Notes under the pieces: generated by a model
Databases searched by the model: none
What the model was told of the DNA's origin: nothing
The model's input: only the letters and a program-made list of their open reading frames with translations
Source of the DNA: an uncultured Clostridium sp.
Lineage (GTDB): Bacteria; Bacillota; Clostridia; Clostridiales; Clostridiaceae
Assembly: GCA_937927335.1 (NCBI GenBank)
Contig: CALBDU010000010.1
Span: 1-64,000, forward strand
DNA: 64,000 bases
Direction of reading: 5' to 3'
In this document: positions 16,863 to 24,976 of the stretch, piece by piece
How positions within the stretch are numbered: position 1 is the stretch's first letter
How the letters are laid out: each line of letters begins with the position of its first letter
Translations under genes and position numbers: made by a program

Positions 16863-17525
16863 ATGGATTTGAATTTTAATATTGTCTTTAACAATTTACC
16901 ATATTTGTTAAATGCCACATTAATCACAATCAAGTTTACTTTTCTATCGTTTATTTTTGCAATAATAATAGCTTTAATTGTTGGTATTTTAAGAAGTTAC
17001 AAGATTCCTAAGGCTTTGGACTTTGTACTTGGAATGTACATGGAAATTTTCAGGGGGTCACCTCTTCTTATTCAGTTGTTTTTAATATATTATGGATTAC
17101 CTTCAATTGGAATAGCAATGAAAAGCGATACAGCAGCGGTTATTGGACTTGCATTAAACAGTGGAGCGTATATGTCAGAGATAGTAAGATCTGCAATTCT
17201 ATCTGTAGACAAGGGCCAGAATGAGGCGGCATTTTCTTTTGGATTTACTAAAATTCAAACAATAACTTATGTAATAATTCCACAAGCTGTAAAAGTGGCG
17301 GTTCCGCCTCTAATGAATTCCTTTTCAGGGTTGTTAAAAGATAGCTCTTTAATTTCCGTGATTTCAATTACAGAACTCACCAGGACTGGTAACCTTATAT
17401 ATTCTAAAACCTATAGACCATTTGAAATCTATCTTACATTGGGACTGTTTTACTTTATCATGACGTATGCTGTTTCTTTATTTTCAAAAATAATTGAAAG
17501 GAGAAGCAGAAAATGGAGTGCTTAA
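16863..17525 (+). CDS. Polar amino acid ABC transporter, permease
   Basis: A 220-residue HisM/GlnP-type permease with five predicted membrane segments. The ATPase-coupling EAA-like loop is EAAFSFGFTKIQTITYVIIP and the N-terminal motif EIFRGSPLLIQLF is typical of the amino acid group. It starts one base after the binding-protein stop and overlaps the ATPase gene by 13 bases. Confidence 0.93.
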   Translation: MDLNFNIVFNNLPYLLNATLITIKFTFLSFIFAIIIALIVGILRSYKIPKALDFVLGMYMEIFRGSPLLIQLFLIYYGLPSIGIAMKSDTAAVIGLALNSGAYMSEIVRSAILSVDKGQNEAAFSFGFTKIQTITYVIIPQAVKVAVPPLMNSFSGLLKDSSLISVISITELTRTGNLIYSKTYRPFEIYLTLGLFYFIMTYAVSLFSKIIERRSRKWSA

Positions 17526-18253
17526 TCGAATTAAAGAATGTCTATAAATCATTTAATCATACAGAAGTTCTAAAAGGAATATCTCTAAAAATTAACTCTG
17601 GTGAAATTGTTGCTGTTATAGGTTCTAGTGGGTCAGGGAAAAGTACATTAATTAGGTGTATTAATGGCATTGAAAAAATTCAATCAGGGGAAATTTTAAT
17701 AAATGGTTGTTCAATGAATCAAAGTAAAAAGCAAGCTAGAGAAATGAGAAAAAAGATAGGAATGGTTTTTCAAAATTTTAATCTATTTCCACATTATACA
17801 GTCATCGAAAATGTAATAAAACCTGCAATAATAGCAAACAAGATAAGCTATGAAAAGGCTTACGAATCAGGTGTATCATTGCTTAAAAAGGTTAAACTTG
17901 ATGATAAAATTAATAGTTATCCGTCAAATTTATCCGGAGGACAGAAACAAAGAGTTGCAATAGCAAGGGCATTGGCAATGAATCCAGAAATTATTTTATT
18001 TGATGAGCCAACATCGGCACTTGATCCCGAACTGGCCTTCGAAGTTCTTGATACTATAAGAAACTTAGCTAATGAAGGACTTACGATGGTAATTGTAACA
18101 CATCAAATAAGATTTATAAGTAAGCTGGCAGATAGAATTATTTTTGTAGATGATGGTGTGATAGGTGAAGAAGGAACTCCGCAAGAGATATTAAATCATA
18201 ATCAAAATGAAAAACTCAAAAAGTTTTTAATGAGATTAGATGAAGTTACATAA
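17513..18253 (+). CDS. Polar amino acid ABC transporter, ATPase
   Basis: A 246-residue GlnQ-type ATPase: Walker A GSSGSGKST (about residues 38-46), Q-loop VFQNFNLFPH, signature LSGGQKQRVAIARAL, Walker B IILFDEPTSALDPE, and H-loop VTHQ. With the binding protein and permease it completes an importer. The operon carries the desulfidase as its only enzyme. Confidence 0.95.
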   Translation: MECLIELKNVYKSFNHTEVLKGISLKINSGEIVAVIGSSGSGKSTLIRCINGIEKIQSGEILINGCSMNQSKKQAREMRKKIGMVFQNFNLFPHYTVIENVIKPAIIANKISYEKAYESGVSLLKKVKLDDKINSYPSNLSGGQKQRVAIARALAMNPEIILFDEPTSALDPELAFEVLDTIRNLANEGLTMVIVTHQIRFISKLADRIIFVDDGVIGEEGTPQEILNHNQNEKLKKFLMRLDEVT

Positions 18254-18335
18254 CAGTATTACAAAACCAAATATAGTTTGAATTTTCTATAATACCCCAT
18301 TATGCTATTATATTACTAGCAGAGATTTTCTCCTC

Positions 18336-18390
18336 AGGTTGGATACTACCCAACCTAAGATATCCCGAGTTCTACCACTCGGGATTTATT
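18336..18390 (+). terminator. Tandem hairpins ending the desulfidase-ABC operon
   Basis: AGGTTGG/CCAACCT (18336-18356) is followed by ATCCCGAG/CTCGGGAT (18362-18385) and a T-rich tail. The second stem is a good terminator. The first may be an antiterminator partner or a second stop. Confidence 0.7.
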
Positions 18391-18538
18391 TATGCAATAA
18401 ATAAGGCTCACCACCTTAAAGACTAAATTAAATAAGTTTGCTTTGGTTAAATAAACGTGATAAAATCAATTTCAAAATTAGCATTTAATACCTGAATATC
18501 CTCTTTTAAAGGTGTTAGTTTATTTAGAGGTGAGATGA

Positions 18539-19495
18539 ATGAAAATTGTAGGAGTTCGAACATTAAAAACCATTATGGGAGTACCGATAGCAATAACTTT
18601 AGCAGCTGAACTGGGTTTGAAATATGCAGTAGCTGCTGGGATTATAACTATGCTAAGTATCCAAAGCACCAAAAGAGAGTCCATTCAAATTGCAGTCCAG
18701 AGAATTGCAGCATGTTTGTTGGCACTTGTTATATCTTCAATTCTTTTTCAAATACTCGGATATAATCCGGTGACTTTTGGCGGTTTCCTATTGGTTTTCA
18801 TACCAATTACAGCCAAACTAAAACTGGAGCAGGGTATTGTTGTAAGTTCAGTTATTGTTACACATTTATTAGTTGAAAAAAGTATAAGCGTATTTCTTTT
18901 TATAAACGAAATTTCTTTGATGTTAATAGGAATTGTTGTAGCATTATTATTAAATTTATATATGCCAAGCATAGAGAAAAAGATTATAGAGGATAAAAAA
19001 TTTATAGAGGAAGGTATGAAAAATATTCTTTTGAAAATGCACATGGCACTAAAGGAGCATGACAATTCTTTTAGTGAAGAAAATTTATTTGGCGCTTTAG
19101 GAGATAGAATTGAAATTGCTAAAAAAAATGCTTATAAAAACTTAAATAATTACCTAACGTATGATATGAGCTACTATGTTGAGTATATAGAAATGAGAAG
19201 TCAGCAATATAGGACACTAAAAAGACTAAGGAATCATTTTAGAAAATTCTTTATAACATATGATCATACAATTATGGTGGCGGACTTTACAAGAAAGGTA
19301 TCCGAAGATTTCTATGAAGGCAACACCTGTGAAAATTTGCTTGATGAGTTAGATCAATTAAGGATCAAATTTAAAGGCATGGCACTTCCAGCATCTAGAG
19401 AAGAATTCGAAAATCGAGCTATGTTATTTCAGTTTTTAAATGACCTTGAACAATTTCTTCTTATTAAATCTGAGTTTATGAAAAACATTAAATGA
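18539..19495 (+). CDS. Aromatic acid exporter (ArAE) family membrane protein
   Basis: The 318-residue protein has an N-terminal membrane domain with five or six helices (about 1-145, starting TLKTIMGVPIAITLAAELGL) and a C-terminal soluble domain rich in charged helices (about 150-318), the layout of ArAE_1/DUF939 proteins. The membrane domain contains the QSTKRESIQIAVQRI segment characteristic of this group. Substrate unknown. It stands alone between terminators. AGAGGTGAG precedes the ATG. Confidence 0.8.
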   Translation: MKIVGVRTLKTIMGVPIAITLAAELGLKYAVAAGIITMLSIQSTKRESIQIAVQRIAACLLALVISSILFQILGYNPVTFGGFLLVFIPITAKLKLEQGIVVSSVIVTHLLVEKSISVFLFINEISLMLIGIVVALLLNLYMPSIEKKIIEDKKFIEEGMKNILLKMHMALKEHDNSFSEENLFGALGDRIEIAKKNAYKNLNNYLTYDMSYYVEYIEMRSQQYRTLKRLRNHFRKFFITYDHTIMVADFTRKVSEDFYEGNTCENLLDELDQLRIKFKGMALPASREEFENRAMLFQFLNDLEQFLLIKSEFMKNIK

Positions 19496-19550
19496 ATATG
19501 AAATTCGTTTAAATTTCATATGGATTCTTAATAAAATAATTAAAATTTGT

Positions 19551-19605
19551 AATAGCTGTAAATAAAGTATAGATCATAATGGCCTATATTTTATTTGCAG
19601 CTATT
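19551..19605 (+). terminator. Long hairpin after the ArAE gene
   Basis: A 22-bp stem starting AATAGCTG (19551) and ending CAGCTATT (19605) with two G-U pairs and an 11-base loop. It has only a weak T run. A smaller AT-rich stem (ATATGAAATT/AATTTCATAT) lies at about 19496-19522. The remaining part of 19496-19908 holds the AraC sites and promoter listed separately. Confidence 0.6.
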
Positions 19606-19615
19606 ATTTGTGTAA

Positions 19616-19654
19616 TCAATATTACGATATTAATTATCAAAATATTTATATTTA
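19616..19654. promoter_or_regulatory. AraC-type auxiliary binding site A
   Basis: TCAATATTACGATA (19616-19629) is identical to the upstream half of the sites at 19734 and 22330, and is followed after the same distance by a TATCAAAATA-like segment. It lacks the TTGATAGAAT half and no -10 box is placed behind it. It starts 118 bp upstream of site B, so it may be a looping or auxiliary site. Confidence 0.6.
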
Positions 19655-19733
19655 TTGATTTGATACCTGGCGTTACACTGGGATAGATTACTAAATATAA
19701 ATGCATATAAATTTAATTCGTTTTGATCATTGG

Positions 19734-19795
19734 TCAATATTACGATAATATCTCTCAAAATATTGATAGAATGCTGTTGAAATCCATAATATAAT
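19734..19795 (+). promoter_or_regulatory. AraC activator site B with -10 box, permease promoter
   Basis: TCAATATTACGATA (19734-19747), 15 bases, TTGATAGAAT (19763-19772), 17 bases, TATAAT (19790-19795). The same elements with the same spacings occur at 22330-22391. There is no good -35 box; the activator site occupies that position, as expected for a promoter that depends on a bound AraC-type protein. Confidence 0.72.
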
Positions 19796-19908
19796 ATTCT
19801 CATGTTTAATGAAAATGTTTTCAACCATTGAAGGCAGCCCATAAGTTTATCAGAGGTGCACCTGAATTTATCAGCAGCTTTCAGAATAATTATTTAGGAG
19901 GTAAAGAA

Positions 19909-21297
19909 ATGAGCGAGGCAAATAAATTTGCAGCAGAAAATAATAACCTGGAAAGAAGTCTTGAAGAAAGACATATTCAACTTATCGCAATTGGCGGAGC
20001 AATTGGTGTTGGGCTATTTCTTGGTTCAGCATCAGCAATAAAAACTGCGGGACCTGCACTGGTATTAGCATATGCTCTTGGTGGATTTATCCTTTACATT
20101 ATCATGCGAGCACTCGGTGAAATGGCTACTGAGATACCAATAGCCGGATCATTTGCAGCTTATGCTTATAAATATGTTTCACCTTTATTTGGATTTTTAA
20201 CTGGATGGTCTTACTGGTTTGAATGGACAGTAGTATGTATGGCCGAGGTTACTGCAGTTGGTATATACGTACAGTTTTGGTTTCCTAATGTTCCGCAGTG
20301 GGTCAGCGCTTTTGTTGCCATAGTAATTCTGACTATCGTTAACCTGACAGCTGCCAAGCTGTTTGGGGAGCTTGAATTCTGGTTTGCAATGATTAAGGTT
20401 GTTACAATTATTATTATGATAATAGTCGGTGTTGTTATGATGTTCACCGGTCTTGGAAATAATGGGGTTCCTGTTGGAATACATAACCTGTATTCCAATG
20501 GTGGGTTTTTCCCAATGGGTGTTATGGGACCAGTTAAGGCTATGGTTATGGTTGCATTTGCTTTCATGGGAACTGAGCTTCTTGGAGTTACAGCAGGTGA
20601 AGCTAAAAATCCTGATGTAGTTATACCTTCTGCAATTAAAAAGGTTTTCTGGCGGGTACTTATTTTCTACATTGGTGCTTTAACTGTTATTATGTCACTA
20701 TACCCATGGAATGAAATTGGTACAAAGGGCTCGCCGTTCGTTTTAACTTTCTCAAGCCTTGGGATTACGGCGGCTGCAGGTATAATCAATTTTGTTGTGC
20801 TCACTGCTGCATCATCGGCATGTAACTCAGGTATATACACAGCTGGACGTATGCTATATGGACTTGCCATTGAAGGTAAGGCTCCAAAAATGTTTGCAGA
20901 TCTCAGTAAATCAAAGGTTCCTGCTAAAGCAATATTATTTTCAGCTGGATGTGCAATGATAGGTGTGGTTCTTAATTACACTATGCCTGAAAATGCATTT
21001 ACCACTATTACCTCAGTATCAACGTTTGCAGGGTTATTTGTATGGTTTGTTATAATACTGTGCCAGATGAAATTCAGGAATTCCCTTACACCTGAGCAGG
21101 TTAGGAGTCTTAAGTTCCCTACCTTCGGATATCCTGCAGCTAATTTTCTTGCTATGGCATTCGTGGCTTTTGTTGTTATAGTAATGGTAATAAATCCTGG
21201 CAACAGGATAGCAGTTTTAGTAGGTATACCCTGGCTTTTATTTCTGACAATCATTTATAAATTAAAATATGGTAAGGCAGAAAGTGCTGTTAAGTAA
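19909..21297 (+). CDS. Amino acid permease (APC superfamily, AAT family)
   Basis: A 462-residue, 12-helix permease. It starts with LEERHIQLIAIGGAIGVGLFLGSASAI, the consensus first helix of amino acid/proton symporters (given here as its motif IGGAIGVGLFLG), and includes EMATEIPIAGSFAAYA and the GELEFWFA segment. TAGGAGG is correctly placed before ATG 19909; the open frame upstream contains regulatory DNA. It shares a composite promoter with the diaminopropionate operon, so diaminopropionate or a peptide-like relative of it is a plausible substrate. Confidence 0.9.
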   Translation: MSEANKFAAENNNLERSLEERHIQLIAIGGAIGVGLFLGSASAIKTAGPALVLAYALGGFILYIIMRALGEMATEIPIAGSFAAYAYKYVSPLFGFLTGWSYWFEWTVVCMAEVTAVGIYVQFWFPNVPQWVSAFVAIVILTIVNLTAAKLFGELEFWFAMIKVVTIIIMIIVGVVMMFTGLGNNGVPVGIHNLYSNGGFFPMGVMGPVKAMVMVAFAFMGTELLGVTAGEAKNPDVVIPSAIKKVFWRVLIFYIGALTVIMSLYPWNEIGTKGSPFVLTFSSLGITAAAGIINFVVLTAASSACNSGIYTAGRMLYGLAIEGKAPKMFADLSKSKVPAKAILFSAGCAMIGVVLNYTMPENAFTTITSVSTFAGLFVWFVIILCQMKFRNSLTPEQVRSLKFPTFGYPAANFLAMAFVAFVVIVMVINPGNRIAVLVGIPWLLFLTIIYKLKYGKAESAVK

Positions 21298-21343
21298 CTA
21301 TTTGAAAAACATTATTAATTAATGCCGCCAACCCTCAAAATAT

Positions 21344-21383
21344 GGACTAAATCAGTAAAATATACTGAATTTAGTCCTTTTTC
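21344..21383 (+). terminator. Terminator of the permease gene
   Basis: GGACTAAAT (21344-21352) pairs with ATTTAGTCC (21369-21377), with an inner CAGTA/TACTG stem, followed by TTTTTC. The araC gene ends converging onto it, so it may work in both directions. Confidence 0.85.
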
Positions 21384-21395
21384 ATTGTAGCTTAT

Positions 21396-22310
21396 TTACT
21401 TTGATTCAATTACTTCCACGCAGAAATTCCTGAAATCCTTAGGTGTATAGCTTATTTGTTTTCTGAATTTTTCAATAAAGTAACTGACACTGCCAAATCC
21501 TACTTCATCTGAAATTTCTGTTATAGACAAATCAGTGTTTCTAAGCAGCAGAGTACTTTGATTGATGCGGTATGAGATCAAATATTCAAAAGGAGTCTGC
21601 CCGGTCATCCGTTTAAAGAACCTGCTGCATTCAGATCTGCTTAAGTTTGCATTTTTCGCTATGTCCTCAAGTGAAATTTTTTGTTTATAGTTTTCTTGTA
21701 TATAAGACAACATTTTTTTAATGCGTTGATCTTCAACAAATGCAAATGAGCTAACATCTGTTTCAAACCAATTGCAGGTGGTAATCATCTGGTGCAGAAC
21801 CTTTAGTATATTATATTGCATTTCAAGCTCAAATCCGAAGCTATGCTCCTCGTATGTGATATACAAGCTGTTTAAGATATTTAAGATATTCCTCTCCCAC
21901 TCAGTGGATAGACTTAAGGTAATAGCTGGAACTGACTTTGACTTTAAAAATGGGTCTAAATATTTTAGACGGATTATGCTTTCAGCGGGACCTATAAACA
22001 GGTCTGGAGATATATCAAAACATATATACTCACTATCACTATGATCAAACGGTTTAGCTGAATGGAGACAGTTTGAATTGATAAATATACCGTTATTTTC
22101 TTCAACTTTATAGGAGGTTTGCCCTACTGTGAAATTTACACATCCCCTGGTTACAAGTGAAAATTGAATTTCATCATGCCAGTGCAGCTGTATATATCCA
22201 AGCTTGTTTTTGCTGAGCATTGTTTTGTAGGCAGCTAACGGGAATGATTTACTGCCATGCTTCATTATTTCTTTGAGGTCGCCTGTGGTCAGAACTTCAT
22301 AAACCTGCAA
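21396..22310 (-). CDS. AraC-family regulator with cupin sensor domain
   Basis: The 304-residue protein has an N-terminal cupin (about 20-150, with LHWHDEIQFSLVTRG and a later HSAKPFDHS) and a C-terminal pair of helix-turn-helix motifs (about 200-300: ISLEDIAKNANLSRSECSRF and ITEISDEVGFGSVSYFIEKF). TTG 22310 is the likely start because AAGGAGAGG sits 6 bases before it; an ATG 25 codons upstream would place binding site C inside the gene. It is divergent from the diaminopropionate operon and probably activates it and the permease through sites B and C. Confidence 0.87.
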   Translation of the reverse strand: MQVYEVLTTGDLKEIMKHGSKSFPLAAYKTMLSKNKLGYIQLHWHDEIQFSLVTRGCVNFTVGQTSYKVEENNGIFINSNCLHSAKPFDHSDSEYICFDISPDLFIGPAESIIRLKYLDPFLKSKSVPAITLSLSTEWERNILNILNSLYITYEEHSFGFELEMQYNILKVLHQMITTCNWFETDVSSFAFVEDQRIKKMLSYIQENYKQKISLEDIAKNANLSRSECSRFFKRMTGQTPFEYLISYRINQSTLLLRNTDLSITEISDEVGFGSVSYFIEKFRKQISYTPKDFRNFCVEVIESK

Positions 22311-22329
22311 TGTTATCCTCTCCTTAATA

Positions 22330-22391
22330 TCAATATTACGATATAAATCATCAATAAATTGATAGAATATAATTATATTACGCAATATAAT
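22330..22391 (+). promoter_or_regulatory. AraC activator site C with -10 box, diaminopropionate operon promoter
   Basis: TCAATATTACGATA (22330-22343), 15 bases, TTGATAGAAT (22359-22368), 17 bases, TATAAT (22386-22391). It matches site B element for element. It lies between the divergent araC start and the ammonia-lyase gene, so it can also regulate araC itself. Confidence 0.75.
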
Positions 22392-22447
22392 TATAACATA
22401 GTCAATTAGATTTTAATACTGAATAAAGATTAAGGAGGGCATTATAA

Positions 22448-23677
22448 ATGAAAAAAGAAGATATGGAGTATATTGTAAATGATGAATCAAGAACAGGGCT
22501 GGAACAGAAAACCCTTGTGGAATTTATTGATAAGAATACTGTTAAAAAAGTAAGGGGTTTTCATGAAAGCTTTCCTCAGTATAAAAGAACTCCTCTGGCT
22601 GAGCTGAACAATTTGGCTGAATATTTAGGTGTGAACAGAATCTGGATTAAGGATGAATCCTATAGGTTTGGACTAAATGCATTCAAGGTACTTGGAGGCT
22701 CCTATGCCATAGGAAAATATCTTGCTCAAAGGCTTGATATGGATATTTCAGAGCTTTCCTTTGAAAAACTAAGATCAAAGGAAGTCAGGGAAAAACTTGG
22801 GGTTATAACCTTTGTTACAGCAACAGATGGAAACCATGGCAGGGGAATTGCCTGGGCAGCCAATCAGCTTGGACATAAATCAGTAGTATTTATGCCAAAG
22901 GGTTCTTCCCAAATAAGACTTGAAAACATAAGAAAAGAAGGGGCAGAGGCTACGATAACAGATCTGAATTATGATGATGCTGTGAGACTGGCAGATAAAT
23001 ATGCCAAGGACCATGGCGGCGTGATGGTTCAGGACAGCTCATGGGAAGGCTATACTGAAATACCTACCTGGATAATGCAGGGGTATGCAACAATCATGGA
23101 TGAAGCATTGGAGCAGATCAGGGAGTCAGGGGAAGATAAGCCGACTCATGTGTTTCTTCAAGCAGGGGTAGGATCCTTTGCTGGAAGTATGCTTGGAAGC
23201 CTTGTAGGTAAGTTTGGCGAAAACTGGCCAATAACAGCAATAGTAGAACCGGATAAAGCTGCATGCATATATAAATCAGCAAAAGCTAAGGATGGAAAGC
23301 CTCATGCGGTTACAGGATTTATGCCTACCATAATGGCAGGGCTGGCATGCGGCGAACCAAGCATTGTAAGCTTCGGAATACTTAGGGACTATTCAGACAT
23401 GTATATTTCCTGCGCTGATTATTTCACAGCCAAAGGCATGAGGGTACTTGGAAATCCGCTGAAGGATGATCCCAAGGTTTTATCAGGTGAATCTGGGGCA
23501 GTTGGTTTAGGCGTTCTCAGTATGGTTATGCAGGAGGAGTCCCTGAATGAAATAGTCCATAAACTGAAGCTTGGAAAGGCTTCTAAGGTACTCATAATAA
23601 GCACTGAGGGGGACACTGATCCTGAGAATTATAGAAAGATTGTGTGGGATGGAATGTATCCATCCATATTAGAGTAA
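22448..23677 (+). CDS. dpaL: Diaminopropionate ammonia-lyase
   Basis: PLP enzyme (fold type II) that converts 2,3-diaminopropionate to pyruvate and two ammonia. The 409-residue protein has the PLP lysine Lys80 in GLNAFKVLGG, the asparagine loop TATDGNHGRGIAWAA, the phosphate-binding glycine loop GVGSFAGS and the C-terminal STEGDTDPE expected of YgeX/DpaL. AAGGAGGGC precedes the ATG. It is the first gene of an operon with two M20 hydrolases, which could release free diaminopropionate from acylated or carbamoylated forms. Confidence 0.93.
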   Translation: MKKEDMEYIVNDESRTGLEQKTLVEFIDKNTVKKVRGFHESFPQYKRTPLAELNNLAEYLGVNRIWIKDESYRFGLNAFKVLGGSYAIGKYLAQRLDMDISELSFEKLRSKEVREKLGVITFVTATDGNHGRGIAWAANQLGHKSVVFMPKGSSQIRLENIRKEGAEATITDLNYDDAVRLADKYAKDHGGVMVQDSSWEGYTEIPTWIMQGYATIMDEALEQIRESGEDKPTHVFLQAGVGSFAGSMLGSLVGKFGENWPITAIVEPDKAACIYKSAKAKDGKPHAVTGFMPTIMAGLACGEPSIVSFGILRDYSDMYISCADYFTAKGMRVLGNPLKDDPKVLSGESGAVGLGVLSMVMQEESLNEIVHKLKLGKASKVLIISTEGDTDPENYRKIVWDGMYPSILE

Positions 23678-23690
23678 AGGAGAGAGAAAT

Positions 23691-24941
23691 ATGACAGTTA
23701 CTGATTTTAAATTATCTATCAACTCTGAAAGACTGCTTGGCCGACTTAAAGAACTTGGAAGTACTGGCATTGATGGAGAAAATAAACGTACAAGATTAGC
23801 TGCTTCGGATGAAGATAAAGCTGGCCGCGATTTGGTGGTTTCCTGGATGAAGGAAGCCGGATTGGAAGTTGAAATCGATAAAATTGGAAATATATTTGGT
23901 ATCTGGTATGAAGCTGATAATAGAAATGAGGCACCTATTTTGCTTGGCTCCCACATCGATACAGTAATTAATGCCGGTATATATGACGGATGTTATGGAG
24001 TTTTAGCCGGCCTCGAGGTTATAACCACTTTGCAGGAGAAGGGTTTTTCTCCAACTCGCCCAATTGGGGTAGCTGCATTTACCAATGAAGAGGGTGTACG
24101 CTACCAGCCTGACATGATGGGATCTCTGGTGTATGCAGGTGGCCTTTCAGTTGATGAGGCCCTGGCATCAGTAGGTACTGATGGGTCAATAATGGGTGAG
24201 GAGCTTGTACGCATCGGGTATGCAGGCAATATGGAGCCTGGATTTTTAAAGCCCCATGCTTTCATAGAGCTTCATGTTGAACAGGGACCGATTCTTGATA
24301 AAATGGGTATTCCCATAGGTGCTGTTGAAAATCTTCAAGGTATATCCTGGCAAAGGATTACCATCGAAGGTATTGCAAACCATGCTGGCACCACACCAAC
24401 TGATATGCGTCACGATGCCGGTGTTGCAGCTGCCAGGGTAATAGCATATTTGCGGGATCGTGCCAGTAATTCCAATGGAAAAACACTTGCAACTGTTGGT
24501 ACTATTGAATTTAAACCCAATGCTGTTAATGTGATTCCATCAGGGGCAGTATTTACAGTTGATTTGCGCAACCCAAATAATGTAAAATTAGAAGAGGAAG
24601 AGCTGGCACTGGCGGACTATCTTAAAGGGCTGGCAGAATCGGAGGGTGTAACCATTAAATCAGAACAACTGGTTCGTTTCAAGCCTGTTGACTTTGATGA
24701 ATCAATTGTTAAACTGATAGAAGCGGTTGCAGATAGCCACGGGCTCCAAACAAGACGAATGACATCCGGTGCAGGACAGGATGCCCAGATGATGGCCCGT
24801 ATTTGCCCTACAGCTATGATTTTTGTACCTAGCATTGAGGGTATAAGTCATAATCCCAGGGAGAATACGAAGGATACAGATATAGTGATGGGGGCTAATG
24901 TATTACTTGAGGTTGTCAGCAAGCTTGGGGGCAATCAGTAA
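23691..24941 (+). CDS. M20-family amidase (hydantoinase/carbamoylase type)
   Basis: A 416-residue zinc hydrolase of the allantoate amidohydrolase/N-carbamoyl-amino acid hydrolase/beta-ureidopropionase group. Metal and catalytic motifs are LLGSHIDTV, FTNEEGVRY, LHVEQGP, the dimerisation-domain ANHAGTTPTDMRHDA, and the C-terminal GAGQDAQMMA with SHNPREN. It most likely cleaves an N-carbamoyl or N-acyl bond. Context suggests a derivative of diaminopropionate as substrate, but the group has many substrates and the sequence does not decide. Confidence 0.88.
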   Translation: MTVTDFKLSINSERLLGRLKELGSTGIDGENKRTRLAASDEDKAGRDLVVSWMKEAGLEVEIDKIGNIFGIWYEADNRNEAPILLGSHIDTVINAGIYDGCYGVLAGLEVITTLQEKGFSPTRPIGVAAFTNEEGVRYQPDMMGSLVYAGGLSVDEALASVGTDGSIMGEELVRIGYAGNMEPGFLKPHAFIELHVEQGPILDKMGIPIGAVENLQGISWQRITIEGIANHAGTTPTDMRHDAGVAAARVIAYLRDRASNSNGKTLATVGTIEFKPNAVNVIPSGAVFTVDLRNPNNVKLEEEELALADYLKGLAESEGVTIKSEQLVRFKPVDFDESIVKLIEAVADSHGLQTRRMTSGAGQDAQMMARICPTAMIFVPSIEGISHNPRENTKDTDIVMGANVLLEVVSKLGGNQ

Positions 24942-24976
24942 ACAGTTTCTTGAGAAAAATTAGGAGGGGCAATAAT

